The notes under the pieces were generated by a model, which saw nothing but the letters and a program-made list of their open reading frames with translations, searched no databases and was not told the DNA's origin. A DNA stretch of 64,000 nt from contig NZ_QWGE01000001.1 of NCBI RefSeq assembly GCF_003576375.1, forward strand, positions 930,001 to 994,000. Reading direction: 5' to 3'. The stretch comes from Pontibacter oryzae. GTDB taxonomy: Bacteria; Bacteroidota; Bacteroidia; Cytophagales; Hymenobacteraceae. Each line of letters begins with the position of its first letter. Position 1 is the stretch's first letter. Positions 1 to 9,409 of this stretch are shown here, piece after piece. Both the position numbers and the translations under genes were made by a program.

Positions 1-2
1 TT

Positions 3-1313
3 AGAGGAGGTACCGGTATCTTCACAGGCCGTGTTCCTTTTGTATGGGTATCAAACCAATACACAAACAACGGTACACTTAACGGTACTTACTCTGTAGG
101 TAGCACTTCATCAAGCGCTAAGCCAATCACAAACCCTGCGGGCATTAAGTTTGTAGCAGATCCTTATGCACAACCTACTGCAGCAACATATAATGGCAAA
201 GATGGTCGTGGCGATATCAACATTACTTCTGAAGATTTCCAGTACCCGCAGGTTTTCAGATCAAACATCGGTGTAGACAAGCAGCTTCCTTGGGGCTTAG
301 TGGCCTCTTTTGAAGCTATCTTCAGCAAAGGCTTGAACAACGTAACGTTCAAAAACCTGAACAGAGAAGTAGACTCCAACTTTACTTTTGACGCCACAGA
401 TAAGAGACCTCGTTATAAGACAGGCCGTACCGATTCTAACTTCAATGAGATAATCCTGCTTGAGAACTCAAACAAAGGTTATTCTTATAACTTGGTTGCT
501 CAGCTTCAGAAAAACTTTGAGAATGGCTTTACTGGTTCAGTAGCTTATACTTATGGCCAGTCTAAGGACCTGAACTCAGGTACATCAAGCACAGCTTACT
601 CTAACTGGAGATTCCTGAACAACGTAACTGGCCCGAACGAAAATGTTGAGTCTTATGCTAACTTCGATCTGCGCCACAGAGTAACAGGCTTTGTTTCTTA
701 CAGAAAAGAGTACTTCAATCACTTTGCAACACAGGTATCGTTATTCTACAACGGTCAGGCTGGCCAAGCACTTTCTTACATATATGATGGTGACTTAAAT
801 AACGATGGTACTACCAACGACTTGATCTTTGTTCCTGCAACCCGAGCTGATATAAACTTGGTGGATGTAAAAGACTCAAAAGGCGTTGTAACCATGACGG
901 CTGATGATCAGTGGACTGCCCTTAATGCTTTCATTGAAGGAGATGAATATCTGAACGAGCGCCGTGGACAGTATGCACAGAGAAACGGTGCAAGACTTCC
1001 GTTCCAGCACCAGTTCGACCTTAAAGTTCTTCAGGACCTAGGTCTGCAGATCGGAAACAGCAAAAACAAGCTACAACTGTCTTTCGACGTGATGAACGTA
1101 GGAAACCTTATTAATAAAGACTGGGGTAAGTCATACTTCGTGTCTAACCAAGGTTTTAACCTAATCCGTTACGCTGGTATTCAGTCAGGCACTACTAATA
1201 AGCCTACTTTCCAGTACACAGCTGCTGGCCAAACTGATGGCAAAGTATACTCAACTTCTGACTACTCTTCTCGTTGGAGAGGCCAGATTGGTATCCGCTA
1301 CATTTTCAACTAA
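3..1313 (+). CDS. Oar-like TonB-dependent outer membrane receptor (3' part only)
   Basis: The reading frame is open from the window edge to a TAA at 1311-1313, so only the C-terminal ~436 residues are present. The text GTGIFTGRVPFVWVSNQ near the start and the later alternating aromatic strands are typical of the barrel of Oar-like receptors, which carry an N-terminal carboxypeptidase-regulatory-like domain and a plug (both outside the window). The protein ends in a strand closing on Phe (IGIRYIFN), the usual barrel-terminal signature for BAM insertion. These receptors sit in the outer membrane and import ligands with TonB energy; the ligand cannot be told from this part. A strong hairpin follows the stop. 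An ATG at 300 is internal and is not taken as the start. Confidence 0.85.
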   Translation, partial: RGGTGIFTGRVPFVWVSNQYTNNGTLNGTYSVGSTSSSAKPITNPAGIKFVADPYAQPTAATYNGKDGRGDINITSEDFQYPQVFRSNIGVDKQLPWGLVASFEAIFSKGLNNVTFKNLNREVDSNFTFDATDKRPRYKTGRTDSNFNEIILLENSNKGYSYNLVAQLQKNFENGFTGSVAYTYGQSKDLNSGTSSTAYSNWRFLNNVTGPNENVESYANFDLRHRVTGFVSYRKEYFNHFATQVSLFYNGQAGQALSYIYDGDLNNDGTTNDLIFVPATRADINLVDVKDSKGVVTMTADDQWTALNAFIEGDEYLNERRGQYAQRNGARLPFQHQFDLKVLQDLGLQIGNSKNKLQLSFDVMNVGNLINKDWGKSYFVSNQGFNLIRYAGIQSGTTNKPTFQYTAAGQTDGKVYSTSDYSSRWRGQIGIRYIFN

Positions 1314-1330
1314 CCTAAACAGTTAGTTTC

Positions 1331-1366
1331 AATAAAAGGGGCAGCCAAAGCTGCCCCTTTTATTTT
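1331..1366 (+). terminator. Rho-independent terminator after the Oar-like receptor
   Basis: A 15-bp perfect stem (1331-1345 with 1350-1364) encloses a CAAA loop and is followed by T-rich sequence. It starts 17 bases after the receptor stop codon. Confidence 0.85.
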
Positions 1367-1387
1367 GCACAAATTTTTACAACAATG

Positions 1388-1418
1388 TTTTGCATATAAA
1401 ATAATTCCCCTATTTTTG
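1388..1418 (+). promoter_or_regulatory. Bacteroidota-type promoter of tRNA-Ala
   Basis: A -33 element TTTTG (1388-1392) and a -7 element TATTTTTG (1411-1418, matching TAnnTTTG) are separated by exactly 18 bases. The predicted start site lies about 6 bases before the mature tRNA at 1431, which fits a tRNA promoter well. Confidence 0.75.
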
Positions 1419-1430
1419 TGCTCACAATAC

Positions 1431-1504
<74 letters not shown>

Positions 1505-1507
1505 CTG

Positions 1508-1540
1508 AAGGCAACCTATACGGGTTGCCTTTTTTGTTTT
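1508..1540 (+). terminator. Terminator of tRNA-Ala
   Basis: AAGGCAACC (1508-1516) pairs with GGTTGCCTT (1523-1531) and is followed by a T-rich tail, 3 bases after the tRNA end. Confidence 0.85.
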
Positions 1541-1715
1541 AAGTCGATGCCATACTTTATTTACATCCTATACTCAGCAAAGGCTGGAGTTACGCCCCTT
1601 TTACTTACCTAAATATCGCTTGCTATTCACGGGCTATTATCTATAACTACTAAACAGCACCTGGCCTGCCCCGTAACTCCTATACATTCTAACTGAAACT
1701 TAAAACAGAGCGGCC

Positions 1716-2150
1716 ATGGCTTATAACTTCGAAGACAAGCAGCAAGAGGCAAGTAACATGCTTGCCAAAGTAGCGGAACAGATGGGAACAGAAGACATGC
1801 ACCAGGCAGCCCGTGTTTTCAGGGCGGTGTTGCAGGCCATCCGCGACAGGCTTCCGATACACGATGCCATTCGCTTTTCAGCCGGTTTGCCTATCATCTG
1901 GAAGGGCGTGTACTTTGATCAATACAACCCAACTGTGGTTCCCGTGAGGATGCAGCACCGGCAGGAATGGATAAACTTTATCCGAAGCAAAAATGCCTTT
2001 GCCGCCAATAATGATTTTCAGCAGGACAGTGAGATCATCGAATCTTTTCAGGCGGTGTTTAAAGCACTGCATTGCTGCATACCTACCCAAGACCTGCAGC
2101 GAATAAAAAATGCGATGCATCAAGACATTCAGGAACTGCTGGAAGTATAA
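1716..2150 (+). CDS. DUF2267 domain protein
   Basis: 144 residues. The stretch ARVFRAVLQAIRDRLPIHDA followed by ARFSAGLPIIWKGVYFDQYNP-like text (residues ~33-73) matches the helical DUF2267 family, small cytosolic proteins that in many bacteria sit in stress or general-response neighbourhoods. Their molecular role is unknown. No signal peptide or membrane segment is visible, so it should be cytosolic. The gene stands alone, with about 175 bases of apparently featureless sequence between the tRNA terminator and its ATG, and the lipoprotein gene 77 bases downstream. Family assignment is from memory of the conserved block. Function is not inferred further. Confidence 0.8.
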   Translation: MAYNFEDKQQEASNMLAKVAEQMGTEDMHQAARVFRAVLQAIRDRLPIHDAIRFSAGLPIIWKGVYFDQYNPTVVPVRMQHRQEWINFIRSKNAFAANNDFQQDSEIIESFQAVFKALHCCIPTQDLQRIKNAMHQDIQELLEV

Positions 2151-2227
2151 ATTCGGCGAAAGCGAAGTATAAAAGCTAAGGCTCCCGTATGTGGAAGTAT
2201 ATACACGATATTTATACTTCGCAACCT

Positions 2228-2992
2228 ATGAAACACTTTTGGGTAGTTGCCCTTGCCATACTTTGCCTTACGGCCTGCAACCAGCACGACTCAGAGCTGG
2301 GTAGAGCTACTGCCGTACAAACCGCTGAGACCGATTCAGTGGCTCACGCCATAACCCCTGTACCCGATTGCAGAATTACTACGCCAGAATTTTTGCCTAC
2401 AAAGCAGCCCATAGCCGACGCCAGCCTTTCGGATTATCTCCAAAACCTGAGGCAAGCAGTGAAAACGCTGGATGAGAATAAGCTGCAGCAGCTACTAGAC
2501 CCAAACATTAAAACAAGTTTTGGAGGCGATGGTGGCTGGAGCAGTTTTTCGGCGCAGTGGCACCCGGAGCAGGACAGCGCCGAGATCTGGATACTTCTGG
2601 AGCGGCTGCTTCGGTTAGGCGGTGACTACCCGCTGAAAAATAACGCTGACTTGTATGCGCTGCCATACGTGTATAGCAACTGGCCAGACTCTTTGGATGC
2701 ATTTGCGCACGCTGCCGTTACAGGCACTGGCGCCATACTTAAACAGGAGCCCTCTGAAACGGCAGCCAGCATCTGCGTATTGGGCCAAGTTACACTTCGG
2801 GTGAATGCTGAAAAATCTTACCCTCAGCAACAAACCGCCGAAAAAGAATGGTGGTACGCGCAAACATTGGATGGCAGCCTGAGCGGATACCTTAACCACA
2901 CGCAAGTGCACAGCCCTATTGGCTATCGCGCCATTCTCAACAAAAACAAGCAAGGCCAATGGCTCATGACGGCACTCGTTTCCGGAGACTAA
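2228..2992 (+). CDS. Lipoprotein with SH3-like C-terminal region
   Basis: 254 residues from the ATG at 2228. An in-frame ATG at 2189 would add 13 residues before an otherwise good signal peptide (MKHFWVVALAILCLTAC), so the inner start is preferred. The lipobox LTAC predicts a lipid-anchored periplasmic or outer-membrane protein. Residues ~55-160 show no recognised domain but include SFGGDGGWSSFSAQW. Residues ~180-230 (VTLRVNAEKS ... EWWYAQTLDGSLSGYLN) look like a bacterial SH3 fold, often used to bind peptidoglycan or peptides. Function is otherwise unknown. A strong bidirectional hairpin separates it from the convergent cysK. Confidence 0.8.
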   Translation: MKHFWVVALAILCLTACNQHDSELGRATAVQTAETDSVAHAITPVPDCRITTPEFLPTKQPIADASLSDYLQNLRQAVKTLDENKLQQLLDPNIKTSFGGDGGWSSFSAQWHPEQDSAEIWILLERLLRLGGDYPLKNNADLYALPYVYSNWPDSLDAFAHAAVTGTGAILKQEPSETAASICVLGQVTLRVNAEKSYPQQQTAEKEWWYAQTLDGSLSGYLNHTQVHSPIGYRAILNKNKQGQWLMTALVSGD

Positions 2993-2997
2993 TAATA

Positions 2998-3034
2998 AAG
3001 CCTCCTGCCACAAGTGTGGCAGGAGGCTTTTTAT
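2998..3034. terminator. Bidirectional terminator between lipoprotein gene and cysK
   Basis: A near-perfect palindrome: AAGCCTCCTGCCACA-type arm at 2998-3012 pairs with 3015-3029, flanked by A-rich sequence on the left and T-rich on the right. It lies between the convergent genes ending at 2992 and 3058 and can serve both. Confidence 0.85.
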
Positions 3035-3057
3035 CAGCTTTACTAATACCTTTGTTC

Positions 3058-3975
3058 TTACACAAACAGTCCTTCCACAGAAAGGTAACGCTCGCCGGTA
3101 TCGTAGCAGAACGTTAGCACGCGAGCCCCTTCCGGTATCTCTTCTTCAATTTTCTTGCCTACGGCAGCCAACGATGCGCCCGACGAAATACCAATAAAGA
3201 TACCTTCTTCACGGGCAGCACGGCGCGTATAGTCAAATGCTTCATCCTGCTGCACCTGTACCACGCCATCCAGCAACGTAGTGTCCATGATATTCGGGAT
3301 AAAGCCTGCCCCTATGCCTTGCAGCGGATGCGGCCCAGGCTCTCCGCCGCTCAACACGGGCGAGGAAGCTGGCTCCACGGCCAGCACTTTCATATTCGGG
3401 AATTTACCCTTGAGCACCTTAGCCACACCTGTAATGTGCCCGCCAGTGCCAACGCCGGTTATCATGTAATCAAAGCCTTCCGGGAAATCTTCTAAAATCT
3501 CCTGCGCAGTAGTTTCAATGTGGATTTGTGTATTAGCCTCGTTATCGAACTGCATCGGCATCCAGGCGTTGCCATGCTCTTGCACCATTTCTCTGGCACG
3601 CTCAATGGCACCTTTCATACCTTTCTCGCGCGGCGTAAGCTCTAGTTTAGCACCATAAGCAGCCATCAGGCGGCGGCGCTCAATCGACATCGACTCCGGC
3701 ATTACAAGCACCAGCTGATAGCCTTTTACCGCAGCCACCATAGCCAGGCCTACACCCGTGTTGCCCGATGTCGGCTCTATAATTATGCTGTCTTTCTTTA
3801 GCAGGCCCTTTCGCTCTGCATCTTCAATCATGGCGAGCGCAATGCGGTCTTTAATGCTTCCGCCAGGGTTGCTGCGCTCCAGCTTCATCCATACTTCCAC
3901 ATCCTTTTTAAAGAGCTTGTTAAGGCGCACGTGTGGCGTATTGCCTATAGTTTCGAGTACTGTATTCGCTTTCAT
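3058..3975 (-). CDS. cysK: Cysteine synthase (O-acetylserine sulfhydrylase)
   Basis: 305 residues, the usual length. It is a PLP enzyme that makes cysteine from O-acetylserine and sulfide in the cytosol. The PLP lysine is K42 in NPGGSIKDR, the substrate loop is PTSGNTG (68-74), and the phosphate-binding glycines are in [10 protein letters not shown] (~175-184). The SSGAS motif near residue 264 is also typical of CysK. It starts 19 bases after the end of cysE on the same strand, so the serine acetyltransferase and sulfhydrylase are almost certainly cotranscribed and may form the cysteine synthase complex. CysM-type specificity cannot be excluded by eye, but pairing with cysE favours cysK. Confidence 0.95.
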   Translation of the reverse strand: MKANTVLETIGNTPHVRLNKLFKKDVEVWMKLERSNPGGSIKDRIALAMIEDAERKGLLKKDSIIIEPTSGNTGVGLAMVAAVKGYQLVLVMPESMSIERRRLMAAYGAKLELTPREKGMKGAIERAREMVQEHGNAWMPMQFDNEANTQIHIETTAQEILEDFPEGFDYMITGVGTGGHITGVAKVLKGKFPNMKVLAVEPASSPVLSGGEPGPHPLQGIGAGFIPNIMDTTLLDGVVQVQQDEAFDYTRRAAREEGIFIGISSGASLAAVGKKIEEEIPEGARVLTFCYDTGERYLSVEGLFV

Positions 3976-3994
3976 ACGTTGATTTCTGATATGA

Positions 3995-4828
3995 TTAGAT
4001 TGAAAAATTGATAATGCCGGCCGGGTCAGCAGAGCGGCGCACGTCTATTTGAGACCTATGGTATACACGCGAGTAAGGCGGCACGCTCTCGGTGAGCCAT
4101 ACATTACCCCCAATAATGCTGTTTGCTCCTATCACTGTGTTCCCGCCCAAAATGGTAGCGCCGGCGTAAATCACTACATTATCTTCTATGGTTGGGTGCC
4201 GCTTGATGTTTGCCATGGCCTTGTCTACGCTTAAAGCGCCAAGCGTTACGCCTTGGTATACTTTTACATGGTTCCCGATTATGCTGGTCTCCCCGATCAC
4301 AAGGCCGGTGCCGTGATCGATGCAAAACCTAGCCCCGATCTGTGCCCCCGGATGGATATCGATACCGGTGCGGGCATGGGCATACTCAGTGAGCACGCGG
4401 GGCAGCAACGGCACACGCAGCTGGTATAAGGCATGCGCCATGCGGTACATTGCCACTGCTTTAAAACCCGGGTAAGTACGCACCACCTCTTCTATACTCT
4501 GCGCAGCGGGATCTCCGGCGGCAATGGCCTGGGCATCCAGCAGCAGCAACTCGTATATATGTGGCAACTTCTGCATCATACGTTCGGCAACCTCTTCGGC
4601 AGGCATCGGTAAGTCGCGTTCCATACTTGTCAGGATGCGCATCATGTTCACTTGCAAACCATTGGCAAAGGCCTCCAGCTCCTGCACTGTTTCAAAGCGC
4701 TCATCGGCCAGCGGCGGAAAAAGAAGCTGCAATGCGCCTTCTATCAACTTGCACATGGCAGACGCAGGCACCTGATGCAGCGCTTTCTGGTGGCTTTGGA
4801 AGAGGGTTTCTAAAAATTGACTGTTCAT
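3995..4828 (-). CDS. cysE: Serine O-acetyltransferase
   Basis: 277 residues. It makes O-acetylserine from serine and acetyl-CoA, the committed step of cysteine synthesis. The N-terminal half is helical. From about residue 165 it is a left-handed beta helix built of hexapeptide repeats ([20 protein letters not shown]), with the catalytic His in DHGTG and the acetyl-CoA region [14 protein letters not shown]. It resembles the longer SAT type common in Bacteroidota rather than the E. coli enzyme. It does not end in the usual -Ile peptide extended from CysE proteins of enterics, but the C terminus is SI, so docking into CysK remains possible. It is the first gene of the cysE-cysK operon. Confidence 0.92.
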   Translation of the reverse strand: MNSQFLETLFQSHQKALHQVPASAMCKLIEGALQLLFPPLADERFETVQELEAFANGLQVNMMRILTSMERDLPMPAEEVAERMMQKLPHIYELLLLDAQAIAAGDPAAQSIEEVVRTYPGFKAVAMYRMAHALYQLRVPLLPRVLTEYAHARTGIDIHPGAQIGARFCIDHGTGLVIGETSIIGNHVKVYQGVTLGALSVDKAMANIKRHPTIEDNVVIYAGATILGGNTVIGANSIIGGNVWLTESVPPYSRVYHRSQIDVRRSADPAGIINFSI

Positions 4829-4927
4829 CTTGGTTTTAAAACGTATGCCGCAAGTTGGTGTTTTAGGCTCAACAAAAAAAGCCGCTGCTTGTTAGGCTGA
4901 CGCCGTAGTTTATACTTATACCACGCA

Positions 4928-4953
4928 AAAAGGAGCCCCAAGAGGCTCCTTTT
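4928..4953 (-). terminator. Terminator of the 4982-5680 gene
   Basis: AAAAGGAGCC pairs with GGCTCCTTTT around a 6-base loop. On the minus strand it is followed by TTTTTG and lies 28 bases beyond the stop of the lipoprotein gene. Confidence 0.75.
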
Positions 4954-4981
4954 CTATACTTTGTTTCTTAATATGGCTTGC

Positions 4982-5680
4982 CTACTCGCGGCAAAACTCT
5001 ATCACATCAATGGCGCCGCCACCTCTGCGGCTTGTTTCATCGCCAAAGATAACACGCAGCTTGGCTACACCTGGCGTATCTATGCGCAGGCGGGTGGCAC
5101 CGTAAGCGCCTGTAACCGGTAGGGCCATTGTTTTGATCACTTTTCCGTTCTTATCCAAGAGCTCCACTTTAGAGTTAGCCTCCTCTTCGGTGATGTCGAG
5201 CACGTGGATGCCCTTTAGGTTGATGCTGCCCATGGCCGAGAAATCCAACTCAATGCGGCTGCCCTTATCGTATAGCTTGGCAAATTTGCTGTTGCTGCGG
5301 CCAACTGTCAGCACGTCTCCCATCGGGCGAATGGCAGCTGGGCTAGGCGTTCTGAAATTCTTATTTTTAGCATCTGGGCGGCTGGTGTTAAACAGTAAAG
5401 CGGCATTGCTTGCTGCATAACGGCCATTACCCAAACGGTACTGCGCCAAAATACGCACTGGGGTATCTTGGCTGAAAACCGTGGTTACTGCGCCTGCGCT
5501 TGTTTCGGTCGGGGTCAGTTCATCAAACTCAATAATCTCACAGCTGCTTGGGTCAGTTCCGAAATTTTTGGTCAGGGTGGCAGCAAACGGATTTGCTTCC
5601 TCCGATTGATCGCTGCTACACCCCATAGAAACCATACTTAACAGCGCACAGGCCATCGCACTTAAAGTAAACTTTTTCAT
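4982..5680 (-). CDS. Predicted lipoprotein of unknown function
   Basis: 232 residues with a signal peptide ending in the lipobox SMGC (Cys21), so it should be lipid-anchored outside the inner membrane. After a short acidic linker the protein is beta-rich. It contains a stretch (RIELDFSAMGSINLKGIHVLDI and VTGAYGATRLRIDTPGVAKLRVIFGD) that looks like a jelly-roll or Ig-like sandwich of the kind seen in surface proteins of Bacteroidota. Cysteines at about positions 47 and 230 could form a disulfide. I do not recognise a named family. It is monocistronic, followed by its own terminator. About 275 bases upstream (5681-5955) hold no gene that I can support. Confidence 0.7.
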   Translation of the reverse strand: MKKFTLSAMACALLSMVSMGCSSDQSEEANPFAATLTKNFGTDPSSCEIIEFDELTPTETSAGAVTTVFSQDTPVRILAQYRLGNGRYAASNAALLFNTSRPDAKNKNFRTPSPAAIRPMGDVLTVGRSNSKFAKLYDKGSRIELDFSAMGSINLKGIHVLDITEEEANSKVELLDKNGKVIKTMALPVTGAYGATRLRIDTPGVAKLRVIFGDETSRRGGGAIDVIEFCRE

Positions 5681-5955
5681 ACTACACAGTTCGTTAACAA
5701 TTCTGACATTTACATAAAAGGCAATACTTTTCCTGAAGCACTACATCCGAAGCGCCAGCCGGCAATTATCATCAAACAGATTGATTACTAAGCAGGTGAG
5801 AAAAGAACTACGTTTGGAATTAGTACGGAGTGTATGCAGAAAAGGATTAAAAAAACTGTGCAATTTTTAATCCCTTTTGAGCATGAAAAAATATACTTAT
5901 GTCGATATTATAAGAGCAAGACCAATAACAACCAACTGGATTTTGTGCAAAAACC

Positions 5956-7137
5956 TCAGGAGTGTTTTAAGGCCGCCTCGCGGCGCACCACCAGCGTTAA
6001 GTACAGGAAAGCCAGCAGCGAGAACACAGCCGCCGACCAGAAAACCAGCGTAAAATTGCTGTTCTCGTTGCCGTACAGCCAGCCCGAGCCTAGTGCCCCC
6101 AGGCCAATGCCAGCCTCCAGCGCAATGTACATGGTTGCCATAGCCCTGCCGCGGTGCGCCTCGTGGCTCAGGTCTATCGTCCAGGCGTACACGGTTGGTG
6201 AGTTCATGCCCGTGGCTACGCCGAAAAGTATGCCGGCCAGCAGCAGCTCCGTGGCCGAAGACACCGACCCGATAACCAGCATAGCCAGCGTAAGCAGCCC
6301 CGTGCTTACGCGCAGCACCGCCACTCGCCCGAATTTATCCGAAGCACGGCCCGCCAGAAAGCGTATCGCCAAGGAAGAAAGGGTGAACGAGGTAAAGAAA
6401 AGCCCTTTGTTCTCGATGCCAAGAAAATTGCTAAAATCGGGGATGATGGTAAGTATGGTGCCGAAGGTAAAGGCCGTAAGCAGCATCACCAGCGAGGGCG
6501 CCAGTACACGCGGTTCCAGAATCTCCTTGCGGGAAATGCGTAGCAGGCTTAGCCTGAACTTCTGTGGGTTTTGTACCGTTTCGCGCATGTGCCAGATCAC
6601 GGCCACCGACAGGAAAGCCGCGCCCGACGAAATGTAGAACATGGCATCCACGGTAAACTCACTGGCAATAAAACCGCCCAGCGCCGGCCCTGCCGCCATG
6701 CCCAAACTACCTGATAGCCCGAGCAGACCCATGGCCTCACCGCGCCGCTCCATGGGCACCACATCGGCCACGTACGCCGACTTGCCCGTTGGCGTAAACC
6801 CCGTCGAGAAACCATGTATGAAACGCAGCAGCAGAAAAGCAGCCACAGAGCCCACCAATGGGTACATAAAACCAGCGAGCACGCAAACCACGCTGCCCAC
6901 CACCATTACCGGCACGCGGCCAATGCTATCGGCCAACTTACCACTGAATGGCCTGGACAAACCTGCGGTAAGAGTAAACAACGCGATGATCAGGCCTTTA
7001 TACTCTTCGCCGCCCAGGCTGGTAAGGTAGTCGGGCAGCTCCGGAATGATCATGTTGAAGCTTGAGAAGAAAAGAAATGAGCTCAGGCAAAGCAATCCAA
7101 ACTGCAACCCATACACCCGCTTTAGCTGTTCTGCCAT
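5956..7137 (-). CDS. MFS transporter (12 TM, drug/metabolite exporter type)
   Basis: 393 residues with about 12 hydrophobic segments. The loop between TM2 and TM3 carries the MFS signature in the form GKLADSIGRVPVMVVG (~66-81), repeated in weaker form in the second half as GRASDKFGRVAVLRV. The motif SGSLGMAAGPALGG (TM5) is the antiporter motif C-like element of export-type MFS proteins, so proton-coupled export is the best guess. The substrate is unknown. It ends in a basic tail. Upstream on the same strand is the aldehyde dehydrogenase, but a terminator-like hairpin at 7211-7250 separates them, so the two are probably separate units. Confidence 0.88.
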   Translation of the reverse strand: MAEQLKRVYGLQFGLLCLSSFLFFSSFNMIIPELPDYLTSLGGEEYKGLIIALFTLTAGLSRPFSGKLADSIGRVPVMVVGSVVCVLAGFMYPLVGSVAAFLLLRFIHGFSTGFTPTGKSAYVADVVPMERRGEAMGLLGLSGSLGMAAGPALGGFIASEFTVDAMFYISSGAAFLSVAVIWHMRETVQNPQKFRLSLLRISRKEILEPRVLAPSLVMLLTAFTFGTILTIIPDFSNFLGIENKGLFFTSFTLSSLAIRFLAGRASDKFGRVAVLRVSTGLLTLAMLVIGSVSSATELLLAGILFGVATGMNSPTVYAWTIDLSHEAHRGRAMATMYIALEAGIGLGALGSGWLYGNENSNFTLVFWSAAVFSLLAFLYLTLVVRREAALKHS

Positions 7138-7210
7138 ACTTTATACTTTGATCTGCAAAATTGGGAAAGGATAACGTCTTGTGCTAATCCATCCGTGCTA
7201 ATGCCATAAT

Positions 7211-7250
7211 AAAAGGCGTGGATGCCGCTTTACCTGCACCCACGCCTTCT
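7211..7250 (-). terminator. Terminator of the aldehyde dehydrogenase gene
   Basis: AAGGCGTGG (7213-7221) pairs with CCACGCCTT (7240-7248), and the stem extends inward over TGC/GCA after one mismatch. On the minus strand it is followed by TTTTATTA. Confidence 0.7.
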
Positions 7251-7278
7251 TTATACTTTTTAAAACCTACGTTTATGA

Positions 7279-8742
7279 TTAGAACGGATACTCGCGCGGT
7301 GTATGCTGCACCGAAATCCATTGCACAGTCGTAAATTCCTCTAGCACAAACTCGCCGTTAAAGCGGCCTAACCCCGACTCCTTCATACCTCCAAAGGCAG
7401 CGTTGGCTTCATCGTTTACGGATTGGTCGTTGATGTGCACCATGCCAGTTTCTAAACGCTGGGCCAGTTGCACACTGCGCTCTGTGTTGCTCGTTTGGAT
7501 GGCACCGCTCAGGCCATACTTGGTGGCGTTGGCCAGTTCAACGGCTTCGTCGTCAGTTTTATACTTTATGACAACCGCTACCGGCCCGAATATCTCATTA
7601 TGCGCTATCGGCATGTCGTTTTTTACGTCGGTCAGCACAATGGGCTCCATAAGTCGGTTGCTGCGCATTTGGCCATTTACTACTTTCTTAGCGCCTGCCC
7701 TTATACTTTCCTCTAGGTCTTTTTGTATGCGCTCCACGGCATCGGTATCAATCAGTGGGCCTACAATGGTGTTGTCATCGGCTGGATTACCGACTGGCAG
7801 CTCTTTTACCTTGGCTACAAATTTCTCCACAAAGGCATCGTGAATTTTTTCGTGCACCAGGATCCTGTTGATGGCAATACAGATCTGGCCCTGGTGCAGG
7901 AACTTGCCGAACACACTTGCCTCTACGGCTTTGTCCACATCGGCATCATCCAGCACAATCATCACGTTATTTCCGCCCAGCTCCAGCGAAAGTTTTTTCA
8001 GGTGCTTTCCGGCCAGTTCGGCAATCCCCTCGCCCACCGGCGTGGAGCCTGTAAAGGAGATGAGTTTAGGGATGGGATGTGTTACAAAATCGTCGCCAAT
8101 ATCTGAGCCACTGCCCACCACCACGTTAAACACGCCTTTTGGCAAGCCAGCTTCCTCAAAAATCTTAGCCAGCAAGGTTGCCCCGGTTATAGGCGTGTGC
8201 GTGGCTGGCTTCAGCACAACGGCATTTCCGGTTGCCAGCGCCGGAGCCACCGAGCGCATAGAAAGGTGAAAAGGGAAGTTCCAGGGGCTGATTACACCGA
8301 TAACACCCAGCGGGCTACGGTACATGCGGCTTTCTTTTCCAGGAGTGTATGATGGCACGATCAGGCCATGCATGCGGCTTGGGTAAGAAGATGCCTCGCG
8401 GGTAATCTCAAAGGCGGTTTGGCACTCCAATGAGGCTTTTAGCTTGCTGCTCCCCGATTCTTTCACTAGCCACTCGATAATCTCCTCTTCACGCTCACGA
8501 ATAATCTGGGCAGCTCTCTCAATCACATCCCGCTTCTGCCCCACTGGTGTAGCGGCCCAGGCTTTCTGAGCTTCTTTGGCTGCCTTGTAAGCTTCGTCTA
8601 GGTCATCCTTGGTTCCGGGCACAAAAGTGGCAAGCACGCTGCCATCATATGGGTTGATTACATCCTGCTTTTTATCCTTGTGTGAGCCGTCGCGCCACTG
8701 GCCGTTTATGTATAGTTTGTTTAAGTCTGTATAGCGTTCCAT
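7279..8742 (-). CDS. NAD(P)-dependent aldehyde dehydrogenase
   Basis: 487 residues, full length. It oxidises an aldehyde to the acid with NAD(P)+ in the cytosol. The catalytic Cys288 sits in HQGQICIAINR and the general base Glu254 in LELGGNN. The nucleotide-binding stretch SFTGSTPVGEG and the oxyanion Asn in PWNFPFH are present. The Cys context QGQIC rather than CGQ(V)C resembles the benzaldehyde/vanillin dehydrogenase branch, so aromatic aldehydes are a possible substrate; this is inference. It is monocistronic by its terminator. Confidence 0.9.
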   Translation of the reverse strand: MERYTDLNKLYINGQWRDGSHKDKKQDVINPYDGSVLATFVPGTKDDLDEAYKAAKEAQKAWAATPVGQKRDVIERAAQIIREREEEIIEWLVKESGSSKLKASLECQTAFEITREASSYPSRMHGLIVPSYTPGKESRMYRSPLGVIGVISPWNFPFHLSMRSVAPALATGNAVVLKPATHTPITGATLLAKIFEEAGLPKGVFNVVVGSGSDIGDDFVTHPIPKLISFTGSTPVGEGIAELAGKHLKKLSLELGGNNVMIVLDDADVDKAVEASVFGKFLHQGQICIAINRILVHEKIHDAFVEKFVAKVKELPVGNPADDNTIVGPLIDTDAVERIQKDLEESIRAGAKKVVNGQMRSNRLMEPIVLTDVKNDMPIAHNEIFGPVAVVIKYKTDDEAVELANATKYGLSGAIQTSNTERSVQLAQRLETGMVHINDQSVNDEANAAFGGMKESGLGRFNGEFVLEEFTTVQWISVQHTPREYPF

Positions 8743-8888
8743 AGTTTTTAGGTTGATGTATAATAAAGTAGCGCCTAATGCGCTGGCTCTTATTATACAA
8801 ACTCACCCTACCTATTGTTGTGCATACAAACATTTAATTAGGAGAAAACCGGAATGATGAAGCGGGTATTTACAAGAGAATATGTTAG

Positions 8889-9389
8889 TTATACTTGCAA
8901 TGCAGGCTCTGGTGGCGATGGTTTTACACCATTTATAGGGAGGCCTTTTTCCAAAGCGGCCAAGTGGATGCTGCGCGACACGTGCCTGGCAATATCCGGC
9001 TGCTGGATGGCGCCGATCCGCATATTTACCCGTTTACCGCACCGCAGCTTAAACCGGATCAATGCATCAGATATCACAAGTTCCTGCACATCGTGCCACC
9101 TGATTTTGTGCTCACGGCCAAGCAAAGAAAGGCGATAGGCAATGCGCTCAGGCGTCATGGAAAAGAAGGCGTCTTTAAACCTGAAAAAATCGGTACCGAA
9201 AGCGATGAACAGCAGGCCAAGCGCACCCAACAGGCCACTGACAAGTGCCCAACCAGACCTGAAGCCATCAAACCACAAGAATTCCCGCATCAAGGCATAG
9301 CCCCCTCCCAGGAACAGGAAGGAGCCCATCAGGGTGATAGACCGTTTGGTTGCGCGCAATTGCTTGCCAGGAAATAAATTTACGTACAT
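8889..9389 (-). CDS. Small membrane protein with PH-like cytosolic domain, copy 2
   Basis: 166 residues. Two hydrophobic segments (~20-37 and ~46-63) are followed by a ~95-residue soluble part: FSMTPERIAYRLSLLGREHKIRWHDVQELVISDALIRFKL. This pattern of a short strand, conserved W in 'IRW(D/N)EV', and further strands is like the PH-like/YcxB-type domains found on two-TM bacterial proteins. It is a diverged tandem paralogue of the gene directly upstream (9410-9922), sharing EHKIRW/EHEIEW and the same topology. A 20-base gap suggests cotranscription. Function is unknown. Confidence 0.7.
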   Translation of the reverse strand: MYVNLFPGKQLRATKRSITLMGSFLFLGGGYALMREFLWFDGFRSGWALVSGLLGALGLLFIAFGTDFFRFKDAFFSMTPERIAYRLSLLGREHKIRWHDVQELVISDALIRFKLRCGKRVNMRIGAIQQPDIARHVSRSIHLAALEKGLPINGVKPSPPEPALQV

Positions 9390-9409
9390 AGGGGTGTTGC
9401 CGGGAAATC

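Noticed and set aside
5834..6637. A 267-codon plus-strand frame opposite the MFS gene
   Set aside because: It is antisense to a clear MFS transporter and its Ser/Arg/Pro-rich text is what the reverse of that gene gives.
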